Shown here: one piece after another, positions 20,701 to 32,971 of the stretch
Numbering within the stretch: position 1 is the stretch's first letter
Layout of the letters: every line of letters begins with the position of its first letter
Source of the DNA: Asterella californica
Lineage: Eukaryota > Streptophyta > Marchantiopsida > Marchantiales > Aytoniaceae
Direction of reading: 5' to 3'
NCBI GenBank assembly: GCA_036924285.1
Contig: JAYKYS010000006.1
Coordinates: forward strand, 24,464,001-24,528,000
DNA: 64,000 nt
Program-made: the position numbers and the translations under genes
Notes under the pieces: generated by a model
Told to the model about the DNA's origin: nothing
The model's database searches: none
Seen by the model: only the letters and a program-made list of their open reading frames with translations

Positions 20701-21419
20701 TGCAATGAATAACACATGAATGAGAAGATTCCATCAAGCCGAAGAAGAAGAAAAAAAAGGGACCAAAAGGACTAAGTATCTCCAACACCGAGTGGCAAGA
20801 CTGGTGTACAAGAGCTGATATCATCTATGCAATTGTTCTTTTATGGATCGTGTATGCTAAGGCTCTCTGTAGAACAATAGAACACGCTGTTAACTTATAT
20901 AATATAAGAAGATTATCCCACAAATAAACCTGGAGATATGAAGGTTTATTTCATTGCAGGTTCCAAAGTACTGTAAGTTTAAATTAGTGGCAAATACTTT
21001 TATCTTCCCCGGTATAATCACCTCTTTCATCTTCAGATGAAGAGAAAATATACACAGACTTTAATTTACGACTAAACATTTACTCGCATACAGTTTTGCC
21101 TAAGTAAACTAAACAAAATTTCTTTTTATTCAAGGCAAGGAATATATAGTAAAGCCAGTATTCCTTCCTTATGGTTTAAATTTTGTACGTTTTCTCTAGG
21201 CGTGCATCCGAGTTTCAAGCAGAGGATGTGAATCCAAGTCGAGCAAAGACGACATTTCCTGTTTCATCTATTAGTAAAGTTTCGTGGGTGTGCCGTGGCC
21301 CCTTTTAAAATAAAAGAAAAAGAGACCGAGGTAGACACATCATGTTTATAAACACTAAACATGTATGTCTAAACTTAGTTAAGGCTATATAAAATATACC
21401 TTATACAGCATGCATGCCA

Positions 21420-21597
21420 AAACTACCAAAGAAAACCTATAAGCAACATAAGAGGATGTTCTTCCCTTCGGGGTGGTTGTTGCTTGGCCCTTCGGGTCCT
21501 TTCTTTCCCTTGTGAGGCTTGATAGGGTCTTCCCATCCGTTTGCTATTCATTGGGTCGCGTGTTCCCTGCTTCAAAAAAAAAAAAAAAAAAAAAAGC
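21420..21597 (+). repeat. A-tailed retroposon-like fragment
   Basis: A GC-richer segment ends in an uninterrupted run of about 22 A (from 21574). The last 55 bases before the tail (GCTTGAT-GGGTCTT-CCATCC...GCTATTCATTG..CGCGTGTT) recur at 30007-30060 with about 80% identity. A shared 3' end plus an A-tail fits a LINE or SINE family. Target duplications were not found. Confidence 0.45.
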
Positions 21598-22995
21598 TCA
21601 AAGAACCATAAGACCGAAATCTTTTCCCGTAAAATATAACTTTATGTAAAATATAACATAAATCAAACCGCTTTGCATTATTCACTATTGGGAATAAGGG
21701 AAGAGGTGAAAAATATGCAAGGAAGTTAAACAATATAGTGCAAGAAGGTAAATGCAAAAAGTCCATCATATACCTCACCCTATGTATACGTTCTTGCGGT
21801 CCTACGGTAGCCGTCGGAACTATGACTACGCCCTTCTTCAAAATTTGTGACAACTACGAATATTACGCACTACGTAGTAAACACTTTCCTGCCAATTTTG
21901 GTTGAAGGGTTCAACTAGAAAGGTCTGCAATATATTACAGCTCAACTGCGTGAGTACGTACTGACCTCGAACTAGATAGGAATGAGGAGACCAATATCCT
22001 TCCCCACGGGCTTGTATAGTGAATTTCGTTTGCTCTTATCAAAAAACTTGTAAGTGTTATAAATATTTATTTTAATAATTATCATAGAAAATTAAATTAA
22101 GTCATAAAAGTTATATGTTATGCAGTCCCGGAGTAGCCAATCGCAACTCATCCTGAGAGAACTCATAAGTGAAGAGCGGGATGGTGCGTTCTTGGGGATA
22201 TAAGTCAGGAGTCCTAATTGTCAAGTAGCATCGTTTGTCTAGAACATGAATTAATGTTTTAACCCTTCCCGCCGGAAAAGTTAAAATATTAATTAACGTT
22301 AAATATACATGGGTGAATACCCTCTCGCCTCCGTACCAATATGTACGCAGTAATATGCTCATCGCATTTGTACGCAGTTTTCATCTCTACACTGAACGGA
22401 TAACTACCTAGAAATACTTTGGATAAGATTTGGCACATTGAGGCATTCTTTGGTGGCACGTTGAGAAGCAAACAAAGTTCCATAAAAATAACGACAAATC
22501 TGATATGATATCGTTTTGTCCTGACGGGTTTCACATACGCCCTCATAAAATAATATTACGGTTATTTGAAATATATCTAACCATAAATGATGAACCTTGT
22601 GAGATCATCATTCCGACATAAGCGGCTGACGTTATATCAGCTGATGAATGCTGATATCGATATATTCAGATGTGATTGTGTAACACAAAGGTTCTCGTAA
22701 TAAGTAAATAAATAAATAAATAATGTGCTGTGCGAGAATCAAAAATAGTTTACAAGCAGGTGTCAAATACAAAGATATTTTTTTGTTTCATTCATAATCT
22801 ACGTACATCATGATTAACTATACGGTGAGATACATTGACTAAGATAAGATTGAGCTTATTATCTTCTGGATGTTCAAATAAACTCATCTTAGGATCTGGA
22901 ACCATACTGGTCTAAACTGAGAACCATATACATATAATCTAACCTTACTGAAAAGAGTTATAGTGGGTGAGATCTTCTTCACTCAAAGATAACAT

Positions 22996-24593
22996 GCGGA
23001 ATGTTTGTTCTATCCCATTATCTCATTATCTTTTGAAAGCCTGTATAATCACCTGTCTTTAGTTCGATTGCCGTTAGAGAAGAAAATTAAACATTATTAG
23101 TGCATTTTGACCTGACTCTGTTCAGTAAGAGAATCGCATACATGCTTTTATCACTCCGGTTGTTTCTCCAAATCTTTCTAAATTTATCCGGATTTAACTT
23201 TTCATAACTTTCAATCTATGATATAACTCTTCATAGTTTAGTCATAAGTGAAAATAAAAAACAGAAAATTATTTCATTTCTTCACAAGCCGAAGCTTTAT
23301 AGTCCAGACCGACTGCTTAGTACTGTATTCTTTATGGGTTTAGTTCTCTCACGGCCAAGTGTTCAAATAACAAAATGTGGTTTGGTTCTTGTGATTCATT
23401 ATATTTCCTGTAAAATAGTAGTTCTATTTATTTTATTTTTATATATTATTTTTCTCTACTTATATATTATCTATTTTTTATCTATTCTATATTCTATTCT
23501 TACTATTCATACAATTTTGGATGTAAGTATTCTTAAACCTTCTTATATAAGAAACATCTCAATTCTATTTTATTTTAAACTGTTAATTTGTAATCTTTGG
23601 TTCTGTCATGAGATTTACTTCTTAATATTGTGCATCTTTTCTTTGAATTTTAGACATTTATGCTCTCAAATCTATTCTAAGTCTCATTAACAACTAATCA
23701 GTTCCATGAATATTTTTCCGCACGTAACGTTTGTCCTCTTCTTTCTATTTGCCCAAAGTGCACTGTGCATAGAAGAATATTAGAAATAAGTTTTGAATCG
23801 TTTGGTGAATATGCATGCACAGTGCACTTTGGACAAACAGAACGAAGATGATCAACGTTACGTGCGAAAAAGAATTCATGGAACTGATTAGTTGTTAATG
23901 AAACTTAGAATAGGTTTGAGAACACAAATTATTTATTTTCCTCTAAAATTCGAAGAGAAGATGCAAAATATTAACAAGTAAATATCGTGACAGAACCAAA
24001 GATTACAAAACAACAGTTTAAAATCAAATAGAATTGAGATGTTTTTTATATAAGAAGGTCTGGAATACTTACGTCCAAAATTGTATGAATAGTAAGAACA
24101 GAATCTAGAATAGACAAAAAATAGATAATATATAAATAGAGATAAAAAATTTAAAAAAATCAAATAAATAGAACTACTATTTTTACAAAAAGTATCATGA
24201 ATCACACAAACCAGACCACATTTCGTTATTTGAACACTTGGCCGTGAGAGAACTAACCCATAAACAATACAGTACTAAGTAGTCAGTCCGGACTATAAAG
24301 CTCCGGCTTGTGAAGAAATGAATAAATTTTTTTACTTTATTTCACTTATGACTAAACTATGAAGAATTGAGTCATAGATTGAAAGTTATGAAAAGTTAAA
24401 TCATGATAAGTTTAGAAGGTCTGGAGAAACAATAAGAGTGACAAAAACATGTATGCTTTTCTCTATTGAACCGTGTCAAGTCAAAATACAATAATAATGT
24501 TTAGTTTTCTTCTCTAACAGAGATCGAACTAGGGACAGATGATTATGCAAGCTTTCAAAAGATAATGAGATAATGAGATAGAGCAAACAGCGG
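22996..24593. repeat. 1.6-kb foldback: two ~780-bp inverted arms, 44-bp spacer
   Basis: The left arm (22996-23770) and right arm (23815-24593) are inverted copies that can be followed from the inner TGCACTGTGCAT to the outer AGCAAACAGCGG. They include GTTCAAATAACAAAATG-like blocks and the AT-rich TCTATTTTTT core, at roughly 85-90% identity with small indels. The small ORFs within it on both strands are copies of the same AT-rich sequence and are not genes. Transcription would give a long double-stranded RNA. Alternatively it is a foldback transposon. Confidence 0.88.
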
Positions 24594-25942
24594 ATAGTTC
24601 TGAATTGTGGTGTTAGACTCTGGACATGAATTTTACCTAAAGACAAGAAAAGAAAGCTCTCAAATGCCTTCAAGCAAGAGATAAATAGTACTTCTTTTGT
24701 GCCACTGCAGTCCCCATACAGCCCTGTACGAGGGAGAGAGAGAAAAACAAAGAAAGCCCTCAGAGGCTTAGGAGAGATGTTGCAGAAAGCAGCTGGACCA
24801 ATCTGCTGACTCTTATGGAATCGCGACGCAATCGACAATGCGAATCGAGCTGCTCATGATTGAGAGAAGCTTTCTGGCCTAGAGCAAACAGCGGACTGGA
24901 AAGAAGGTCCAACCGCCGTCGAAGGAAGGAACGAACAAGTCCCTTACAGTAACTCCTCGCTCCGGGAACTCGGGATGACATGTATGCTAGGTCCAGTCCT
25001 AGCTGTCACCATGGGAGCTTCAGGTAGGTTTTACCTTGAGGAATACGAGACCCGATCGAATCGGATGCATGCTGACGGATGCAGCCGACATCGTGGGATC
25101 GGGACTTACCGACGGTGAAAAGGCAAATTGTGAGGTGCGAGGCCGCCAGGAAGGGAATCAATACCCGCGCTGCATGCCCAGAACCGCGGCTTCTCGCGTC
25201 TCAGAGGCGCCTTGGCCCTTGGCCCGCTTGCTTCGGTTTCTCACTGGGCTGTGCTGTGCTTCGCTTCTTGTTGATCCAAGTAACTACAGAAGCTTCGGAG
25301 AATTTACTTAGTTCGTAAGCATCATACTTGAGCCTGGCGGCCTGACTGCCTGTTTGGGACTTGGGACGGGCGAGTCAAGCACGGTCAGCATCAGGATTCA
25401 GCAGCAGCCTGCAGGCACGGAGGACAGACTTGTCCTTACTACAACCGGAGCGTTTTCCCATTGTGACCGGCTTCCGAGCGAGCAGACACTTGCACATAGT
25501 GGTACCGGTCTCTTGGTGGCCTCGTAATGTTGTAATTGCTTCAGCAGCCACTGCAGGCAGGCGAGCGAGAGAGGACGGTGTCGAAAGTGAGAGCTTTTCC
25601 CCGTAAAATCTCGAGAAAAGTGCGTATGCTGCTACGACGTGTTCGTTTGTGTCCTGTTGGAGTTTTTCGTCGAGTTTTTGTCGTCTGAGCTTTCGTCTTC
25701 ACCGTGGCTGGGCTGCGAGCGAGGCGCTACTTGTATCAGCTCGGCAAGCCACCGAACGAACGCTTTCAGTGGATAGCGAGAAGTAAGTCTTACAGCCCGC
25801 GACGAGGGTGCCGATGGCGGAAGGGGAATTGTGAGTCTGGCTTACTTTGGCTCGAAAGAGCGAAGGCACAGGCTAAAAAGCAGCACCACCAGGCTTGGTG
25901 TTGTGTAAGGGAGGGAAAGGGAGGGCAAGACAGAGTGGGGTA
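24594..25942 (+). other. Upstream region and probable 5' leader of the trihelix gene
   Basis: Base composition rises to near 50% GC after about 24800. A CT/GA-rich stretch at 25560-25900 probably contains the transcription start and 5' UTR. I could not fix a TATA box. AGAGCAAACAGCGGA occurs at 24584 (end of the foldback) and again near 24882. No separate gene is supported. Confidence 0.4.
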
Positions 25943-28605
25943 ATGGTGGGAGTGGGAGGAGGAGCAGCAGGTGCAGGAGGTGTCGTCGTTACTTCGGGAG
26001 TTAATGGAGTTGGTGGTGCTGCTGGTGCCGGTGCAGGGGCTGCTTTGAGCGGAGGGGGAAGTGATGGAGGAGGAGGGGAGGAGAAGGTACGAAATCCGAG
26101 ATGGATGATGCACGAGACTGTCGTGCTGGTGGCAGCCAAAAGGAAACATGATGAGGAAGCAGGGGACGAGTACGTACCGGCTCACAAGAAGTGGGGGGCA
26201 ATAGCGGTGGATGTCAAGGAGAAAGGGGTGGACAGGGATGCCAGGCAATGCCGGAAAAGATGGAGCAACCTGTATCAAGATTATCGTAGAATCAGGGACT
26301 GGTTGAGGAAGAGTGGTGTGGAATCATACTGGACCATGCGACATGACAAAAGGAGGGACAACAAGCTCCCGGGGAGTTTTGACCCTGAGGTTTACTCAGA
26401 CATGGATGCCTTTTTGTCCAAGAAGCGTGGTATCACACCCCGCGCTGCTTCTGATTCTGCCCAACCCATGCAGGACGAAGGGCTAGGTTCGGAAATTGAG
26501 CAAGACCATGAAGGTCATGATGCCGCTGATGTTGGCAGCGGTGATGGGAGCTCTGTCCCCGGAGGATCAGGTGCGCTTTGGTCCTTTTCAGCAGGTGTCT
26601 GGCGCCGTGACCGCATGAAATTCTAGTTTCAGGGCCTAAACATTTGTTCAGATATATTCCTGTGCTGAAATTAGAACCCTTCTTCGTGCGGAGTGTGGAA
26701 TTGAGCGAACGCTTTCTTGAGCCACTTCATCGGTGTACGAATGTCTGGAAGTGCTGGATTAGAGTAGGCCCGGGCTTTTACTGCAAATCGTGAGGCAACC
26801 GAGAGAATTTTGCACGGCGTTGAAACATAAAAGTCTATGACTTTTTCGGCGTTATAGCAGCTTTTCCCCTGGTCTAAGACCAGATGGCAGTTCCTGTCCT
26901 CGGCGATCATATGTGTGCCAGCGGAGGCTTATGCCTCTTGTACTTGAAACATATACCTGTAGTGTCTAACTCAGTATTTAGATCGTGCTCGTTTTTCTTT
27001 TCTCCCCAGGTTCTTTGTCTTTGGAGACGCTTTACCAGTCTCTCTCGCCGGAATCTTTATAATCTCATTTTGTACATGCCTCTAGCTTATGTAGCTTCCG
27101 GAAGTCAGACCCTTGATAACTTAATTGTCAGTCTTAATCATGGTGTAAGCGTAGAACTTGGTGGTTGTCCTGCTTTTCGTCTGGGAATTGGACTATCTGC
27201 TCTTTTGGTTTTGTTTTAGCAAGCTTTGGTAAACTGTGTTGCTTCGCCTCATTCAGGAACGGAGCAAGCAGAGCAACCCACGGACTCAGCTGGCGATGAT
27301 AGGAAGAAGCGCAATTCCAAGTGGACGAAACACGAGACCGTTGTGCTGCTCGTGGGTAAGAACAAGTATGACAGCAAAGCTAAAGAAAACACCGCGAGTT
27401 CAAAAGCCGTGCGGTCGGACGAGAAATGGGACTGTATATCGTCTTACTGTAAATCTAACGGCGTTGATAGAGATGCCCAGCAATGCCGGAAGAGGTGGAG
27501 CAATCTACACAATGGGGACTACAAGAAAATCAGGGACTGGCAAAAGAAGAGCAATGTGGAGTCGTATTGGGCCATGAAAAGTGAGAAGCGGCGGCAGAAC
27601 AAATTGCCCGGTTTCTTTGATCCCCAAGTGTATGCCGTCATGGACGCCTTTTGTACAAAGAAAGCCAACGGAGACCTCGATGGTGCTCGACCTGCGTTTG
27701 AGGACCTCTTGCTTTCCGAGGTCGAGCAAGATCACGAAGAACAGAATGGCACGGACGCCGGAAGAATATGTAGTGCCCCTGCCCCGGAATCAGGTCAGGA
27801 GGATACTAAAATTTCCTTATCACATTTTCTCACGACCTCTTTGGCTTGTTTCTTATGCCGTGGAAAGGACCGATTGCTGACGTCAATGGCCCTCCCTTAT
27901 GCTCGAATGGACACTTGGTTGCCCGTTTCGAGGTCTGCTTATTAACCATAGCATGAGGTGTGATGTTTCTACTTGGTTTAAAGCTTTAAGTTCTTGCCGC
28001 TGAACAGCGCAGAAGTCGGTCCTTGAAGTCGTCGTACCCTGGGCGGTTGGGTTTTAGCTTTGCTTGTCACAATTGCCTTATTTGATGTTGAATTCACATC
28101 GAAGGGAAGCTGCACTTATTCTCGGATCTTCCAGTCGTTGAAATTGCCGGTGGGTTCGATGGCTAACTTCGTATTCGGTGTTTTGTTCGCTTCGTATTCG
28201 CGGTGCGATACATAGCAAGCCACTATAGATACGGTAAAAACAGTTCAAGTGAGAACAGGAACCTGAAAGTAGGAAGTTTCTGGTGCAGGAAATCTGTCGT
28301 GCAGAGCGGAGCAAACAGGAGTTGCATCTGGGGGTGCATCTTTGGGGCGAAAGAAGAGGAAGCGCACGCCGAACGGTGTGGAAGTCGACGAGCACAAGGA
28401 TCACAAGGATCACCTCACCGCGATTTTGGAGAACAGCGGCAAGGCCATGCAGGTGGCGTTGACGGAGAACATTCAAGCCCAAATCGAAGCGCACAAACGC
28501 AACTGCGAATTGGACAGAAATCAGAGAAAGCAGCAAGGAGATAATCTCGTCGGTGTGCTAAGCAAACTGGCAGAGGCAATGGCGAAGATAGCGGAGAAAC
28601 TGTAG
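25943..28605 (+). CDS. ASR3-like trihelix transcription factor with two trihelix domains on separate exons
   Basis: Three exons are proposed: 25943-26570, 27257-27793 and 28289-28605 (the third could start at 28319). Splice sites are TCAG/GT donors and CAG/GA acceptors, all phase 1, and the joined frame gives 493 residues. Residues 1-48 are a Gly/Ala-rich tail. About 50-160 form a trihelix (Myb/SANT-like) DNA-binding domain with RNPRWMMHETVVL, GVDRDARQCRKRWSNL, DYRRIRDW and KLPGSFDPEVY. About 228-340 form a second one with RNSKWTKHETVVL, GVDRDAQQCRKRWSNL, DYKKIRDW and KLPGFFDPQVY. The C-terminus has a basic KKRKRTP patch (possible nuclear signal) and a helical segment ending KLAEAMAKIAEKL. 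The closest family I know is Arabidopsis ASR3. ATG 25943 is the first in-frame ATG. Exon 2 is a multiple of three and could be skipped. Confidence 0.75.
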
Positions 28606-31600
28606 ATACATGTTCATGCACACCCTTCCCGATCCCCTCCCGTTCCCCCATCTCCCTTGTAGATTACCGGTACTTGTAACATATGCTGCCATACTCGTCA
28701 CAGGATCAGCGCTATGATTAGACCCAAATGGCCCGACTTACGTACTCCACGACCTCCTCGGTGCAGCGACTGTATTTTAGGCGTATTTTAGGCTAACTCT
28801 TTTTGCAGGTGTCAGATCATGATGCTGTATGTAAAATGTTTTTGATCCGTCGTTTGACTGCCTATAAGCATTTGGACCTCTATAAGGAGGTAGACGAATG
28901 CTCGAGCGGCATCTACCGATGCGGGAGTGCAGCTGCACCACTGATCTGTCTCCCGCTGTATATACACCATGTACCGCAACAAAATCACCTCCCTTTAAAC
29001 CGAGTTCTCTTTGTCCGTACAGGATCCACTGTCGTAGGTTGTGTGGGATTATTCTTTATTGCACCCCGATTCATGTCTCATCCTGCCCTCCCGTCGCCAG
29101 CGATTGTTCGGATATTATCTGTCTTGCGTGGGGCCCAAAAAGGTAAAACGACAGCAAACCGCATCATAGATAGAGAAAAGTCTACACATCGCTACAATCA
29201 TCTGAGAAGTCGATAAGCTTTAAGGAAACGCCATCCCAAACGCAAGAGTATGCCCTTGACCCCCAGTAGCCTGTCGACTCTGACATAGTGAACTCCTGTC
29301 CTCCTGTACTGCCATGCGGGTTCGTACTGTATAGTTCAGATGAACATCGCATGACTTAGTATCGGAAGGGAGAGGCGGAGGATGCAAGTGCCGTAAGCGT
29401 GACCGACGTGATTGGATTTTCCATTCGTTGGTCAACGGTCTGCAAGAAGGTTTCCTTTTTCCCCACAACGTTGTCCGTTACTTGAACTTCGGAAATTCGT
29501 ATATCTCCCTGCTGGTAAGGAAGGATTCCCTCGTGCTGTCCTGTGCTTGATTCCAACGTCTGTGGATAAGAGTGGAAAGCCTGCAAGTGTGCTTTTGACT
29601 CATGCTGAGCTTAGTTCACAAGACATGCTGAAGCCCTGAGACAAAGTCTTTGGAGTGCGAACTCGAGTTTCTTAGAGTGCAGAGTAAGGTAAAGGTTCAT
29701 CCCTCCCTTCCCATCGGATCTGGTCAGTCGTCATGGCTGGAAGAAGCGTCAGCTCCAAGAGTTTTAGATCGGTGACTGATTATCTGCTCCGCTGACCCAA
29801 GTAAGCGCACGGTCGAATCTGAATCGAACTCCGTCAGAAATAAGGGGAAAAGCGAAAACCTGTCCAGTCTGACTCCGGAAGACTCGGATCAGTGCATCTC
29901 CACGATGGTGCTGCATTTGCTATCTGTCAGGGATGGGTTTCTCATCAGCTAGTGAGCTATCTATAGCCCATGAGCTTCCCGGACGCCGCTTTCTCGTTCT
30001 CGTTGCTTGATGGGGTCTTTCCATCCCGTTGGCTATTCATTGCGCCGCGTGTTTTTCTCTCTCGTTCTTGCGCAGCTCTTAGTGAGAGAGAGACCCCGAC
30101 TCGCTCTCTTCCTCAAACTGTCAGAGCTTGTCTCGATGTCACTCACTGTGTCCAGAGTCCAGACACCGTCCGGAAGGAGAAGGGAAGAGAGAGTCGAATG
30201 GCAAACAAGTTCACGTGCTCTCTTTGAACTAGTTCAGGACTAATGGCCACTCACACTCGCTCAGCGAATGGAGGCTGGCAGGCGAGTAAGCGAAATGGAC
30301 TGGAATGGCTTGATGCGTTAAACCGATCAGGACGGATCTCGCTCGCACTGTCGCCTCTCTTTAGGTGATGTGTATCCTCCGATACTCCGGATGCTCGCTC
30401 CAAGTCGAGTGGAAGGAGCCGCTTGTGTAAGTGCTGATCCAACCTGATCACATTTGAATGAATGAAATAATGGCCAGCCCGATCAAGTAAGTAATCAGTT
30501 AGTCATCCGAGAAGATATCGGAAGAGCAAAACCTGGCGATGAAATCTAGGGTTTTGAAGTCCTACAGAGCAGAGCTTTATGCGACCGCCTGCCGGAGGAC
30601 GACGTTTTCCTGTTCGTTCTGCTTCGCCATGGTGCTTAGTAATGACGTTTTGAACCCTAATGATGACCTCAGTGCTATACGTCAAAGCCTTCAAGCGATC
30701 CACGGAACAAGAAGATCAGTTCCGCGGTATGTAAGGTACGATCAGTTCCAGAGGAGCCGAGGGCAGAGTAACATAAAAGGCAGATGGCTTTCTTCCATGC
30801 TCGTTAGACTCGCACTCCAGGCATCAAACCTTCTCACATCCACCGCTTCAAGTCGATGACAAAAGCGCGGAAAGGAATAGGCTCGCTTGTTGTAATCGGA
30901 AGGCTTGAATTCCCGTAACCTGAATATCAAAATTCGAGGTAGCTGATACAGTCTCGGGCCAAACGGTGGGGAATCTTCTCGCCTTTCAGCGAGTTTTCTA
31001 CCGAAACGAAAGTGGATACGCGGGTTGAGATTTGGACTCACAAGGCCAGGCACTGAACCCTTTTCCATATTCCCGACCTCAAATTGGATGCATGGAACTG
31101 AAAGGAATATCGGTGGAAGCGACGTCTTTAGGGTTATGGGAAGCATGCATTTCCAGTACTTCTTGCTTTAGGAAAGTTTCCAACTCGATCTAAGGCGCGG
31201 ATACAATAGTGAGAGAAGTTCAGGATGTCACGAACAAACATACCTAGCTCATAAAAGTGCTCCAGGAGTGAATGACGTACATTATGGCCAGGCCTTAAAT
31301 CTTTGTCACTACTCCGAGATCTGTCTGTGGACGAATATTCGAGTGGCGTGCGACCGGAGCATACTTTTACCTACAGGGAAAGAGGCCACTTACAACTAAC
31401 GTTGGCCACGTTTGTGAGGCCAAAGCTTTGGAATGTGCTGTGGGCGTCCTGACCGTCGGAGTGAATGCAGCAGTGTTTTTAGGTCATTTTTGTGGCATTA
31501 TTCGTTGTCTGGACCTGAAAAGCATATTCTCGGACAGAGATCTGCGAGGTTCGCTCGCGCCATCTATCCGTCTGGTTGGATTTACGTTAGAGCTCCCCTA

Positions 31601-31927
31601 CTGAGCAACAAAGCAGCCATGCGGCCATGCGGCCATGGAGTCCAAGTCAACAGCAACCGAAGCCCGTGCTTTTTACAGGAGTCAGGACAAGCCAGCCATG
31701 AGGATCTTCAGATTCTTCACACTTTTAGGTCATCCCCTTCCTTCACTTGAACTGCCTGCGTGGTTTGCTCTCGTCAGAAAGCTCCAGCTTGGGAATACCG
31801 TAAGCGACTGATTGATTACTGAAGCTGAGTGTACAGAAGTCGATTCCACTTCTCTAGGTTAGAGTCCCGCCATAGAAGCAGCCAACGTGACCGCATAGAG
31901 CATGATAAGAGGCTCCAGACTTCGCCA
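28606..31927. other. Intergenic DNA downstream of the trihelix gene
   Basis: The 3' UTR of the trihelix gene presumably occupies the first few hundred bases. The rest has moderate GC but no ORF with recognisable homology. 30007-30060 matches the end of the A-tailed repeat at 21515-21570. GGCCATGC is repeated in tandem near 31620. Confidence 0.45.
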
Positions 31928-31932
31928 GTCTC
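31928..31932. repeat. Target site duplication of element 4 (left)
   Basis: GTCTC immediately precedes the 5' LTR and recurs directly after the 3' LTR at 40364-40368. Confidence 0.92.
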
Positions 31933-32545
31933 TGTAACGTATACGCTATGAACCCGGAACTGGAACCTTGCGGTATGGGACGTAAGGTCTCGGGTTCGGT
32001 TCTTCATAGTCGTGGAGTCGCGGCGCAACCCGGGCGTAACTTAGCGCAACCGGGTGCAAGTTAGTTGACATGGCGCACATCGGCGCAAGTCCAACTCTGC
32101 GAATGTATATTAGTAAGTGAAGTTTACATTGATGTTGTGTGTTGCAGCTTACAGGAGACACATGCTACGGCGATGATTAAATGCACGCGCATGGAGGCGA
32201 ATATCCGAGCTTGTGGTTAGCTGGAAGGGAAATGCGTGTTGTCTCTTAGTTTGAATTTTATTTGTAAGGGGAAAATTAAGATGAGTAGCTAGGAGTGTCC
32301 GCCTCGTCTTAATGAGCCCATACGTATTTTGGATGTGTAAGATGAATCCTTACAGCAAACATATGGCTAAGGTTCTTTTGGAATAAAAGAATATTATTTC
32401 AGGTGAAAATGCCTTTGTGGCTTCCAAAAATATTAACGTATGTACATAGCCATATTGTTGATATTTATTTATTTATTTAAGTGAGAATTTTATCTCCTTA
32501 CTATAAAGTAAGTTGAGAGTTATTCTAAAAGAGTGGAATATATCT

Positions 32546-32971
32546 TAAATCATTTTAATATGATTTAATACTAATTCTGACTTGCTACGCAAGTTCAGAA
32601 TACAAAGACTTTAAAGTCTAAACTGAATTCCTTTTAAAAGGAAATTCAGGTAAGTAAATCAGCCACAGGCTGATTTCTATATTAATAGCTGAAAAGCTAT
32701 TTATTTCCATTTCTTTGCTTACTAGACTTCTTGCTATACAAGCGAAAGTCATAGTTAACAAAGCAGGAAGTAGCTCAGCTACTTCTTAAGTGACTTACGG
32801 GGAAAGGAAAAGGGAGTAGATGAGAAAAAGGGGAGTTTACCTTTTTCTCTTCTAAATCTACTTTATTTAAACTAAGTCAGCTTTGCTGACTAGACAGGCT
32901 TTGGAGTAGATCTGAAGGAAGCATGAGCTCCTTCAGATCATAGAGAAAGTATTTAAAACCCCTTGGGGTTT
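32546..32971 (+). repeat. Chain of about ten short palindromes in U3 of element 4
   Basis: Successive inverted repeats: 32546-32567, 32575-32600, 32606-32619 (AGACTTTAAAGTCT), 32625-32647, 32656-32676 (AAATCAGCC/GGCTGATTT), 32684-32701, 32767-32785 (GAAGTAGCT/AGCTACTTC), 32815-32868 (imperfect), 32875-32891 (AGTCAGC/GCTGACT), 32909-32939 (GATCTGAAGGA/TCCTTCAGATC) and 32956-32971 (AAACCCC/GGGGTTT). Most have perfect arms of 7-11 bp with 0-9-base loops. The same chain is in the 3' LTR at 39240-39665. Confidence 0.85.
32950..32957 (+). promoter_or_regulatory. Probable TATA box of element 4 LTR
   Basis: TATTTAAA lies between the palindrome chain and a GC-richer leader. Transcription would begin about 30 bp downstream. 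It is assigned by position and composition only. Confidence 0.5.

Larger units (their letters stand above)
15364..22995. other. AT-rich intergenic DNA
   Basis: No protein gene could be supported. It contains a perfect palindrome, several small hairpins belonging to a dispersed repeat family, an A-tailed retroposon-like piece, a possible tRNA-like stretch and an (AAAT)n microsatellite near 22705-22722. The short ORFs here lack homology and codon character. Confidence 0.6.

Noticed and set aside
22705..22722. AAAT microsatellite
   Set aside because: Ordinary short simple repeat in AT-rich DNA.
23334..24205. Hydrophobic ORFs of 90-118 codons on both strands
   Set aside because: They are the two arms of one AT-rich inverted repeat; the Phe/Ile/Leu/Tyr bias comes from base composition.
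28803..31146. Coding regions downstream of the trihelix gene
   Set aside because: ORFs of 66-137 codons are present on both strands without homology or compositional signal.
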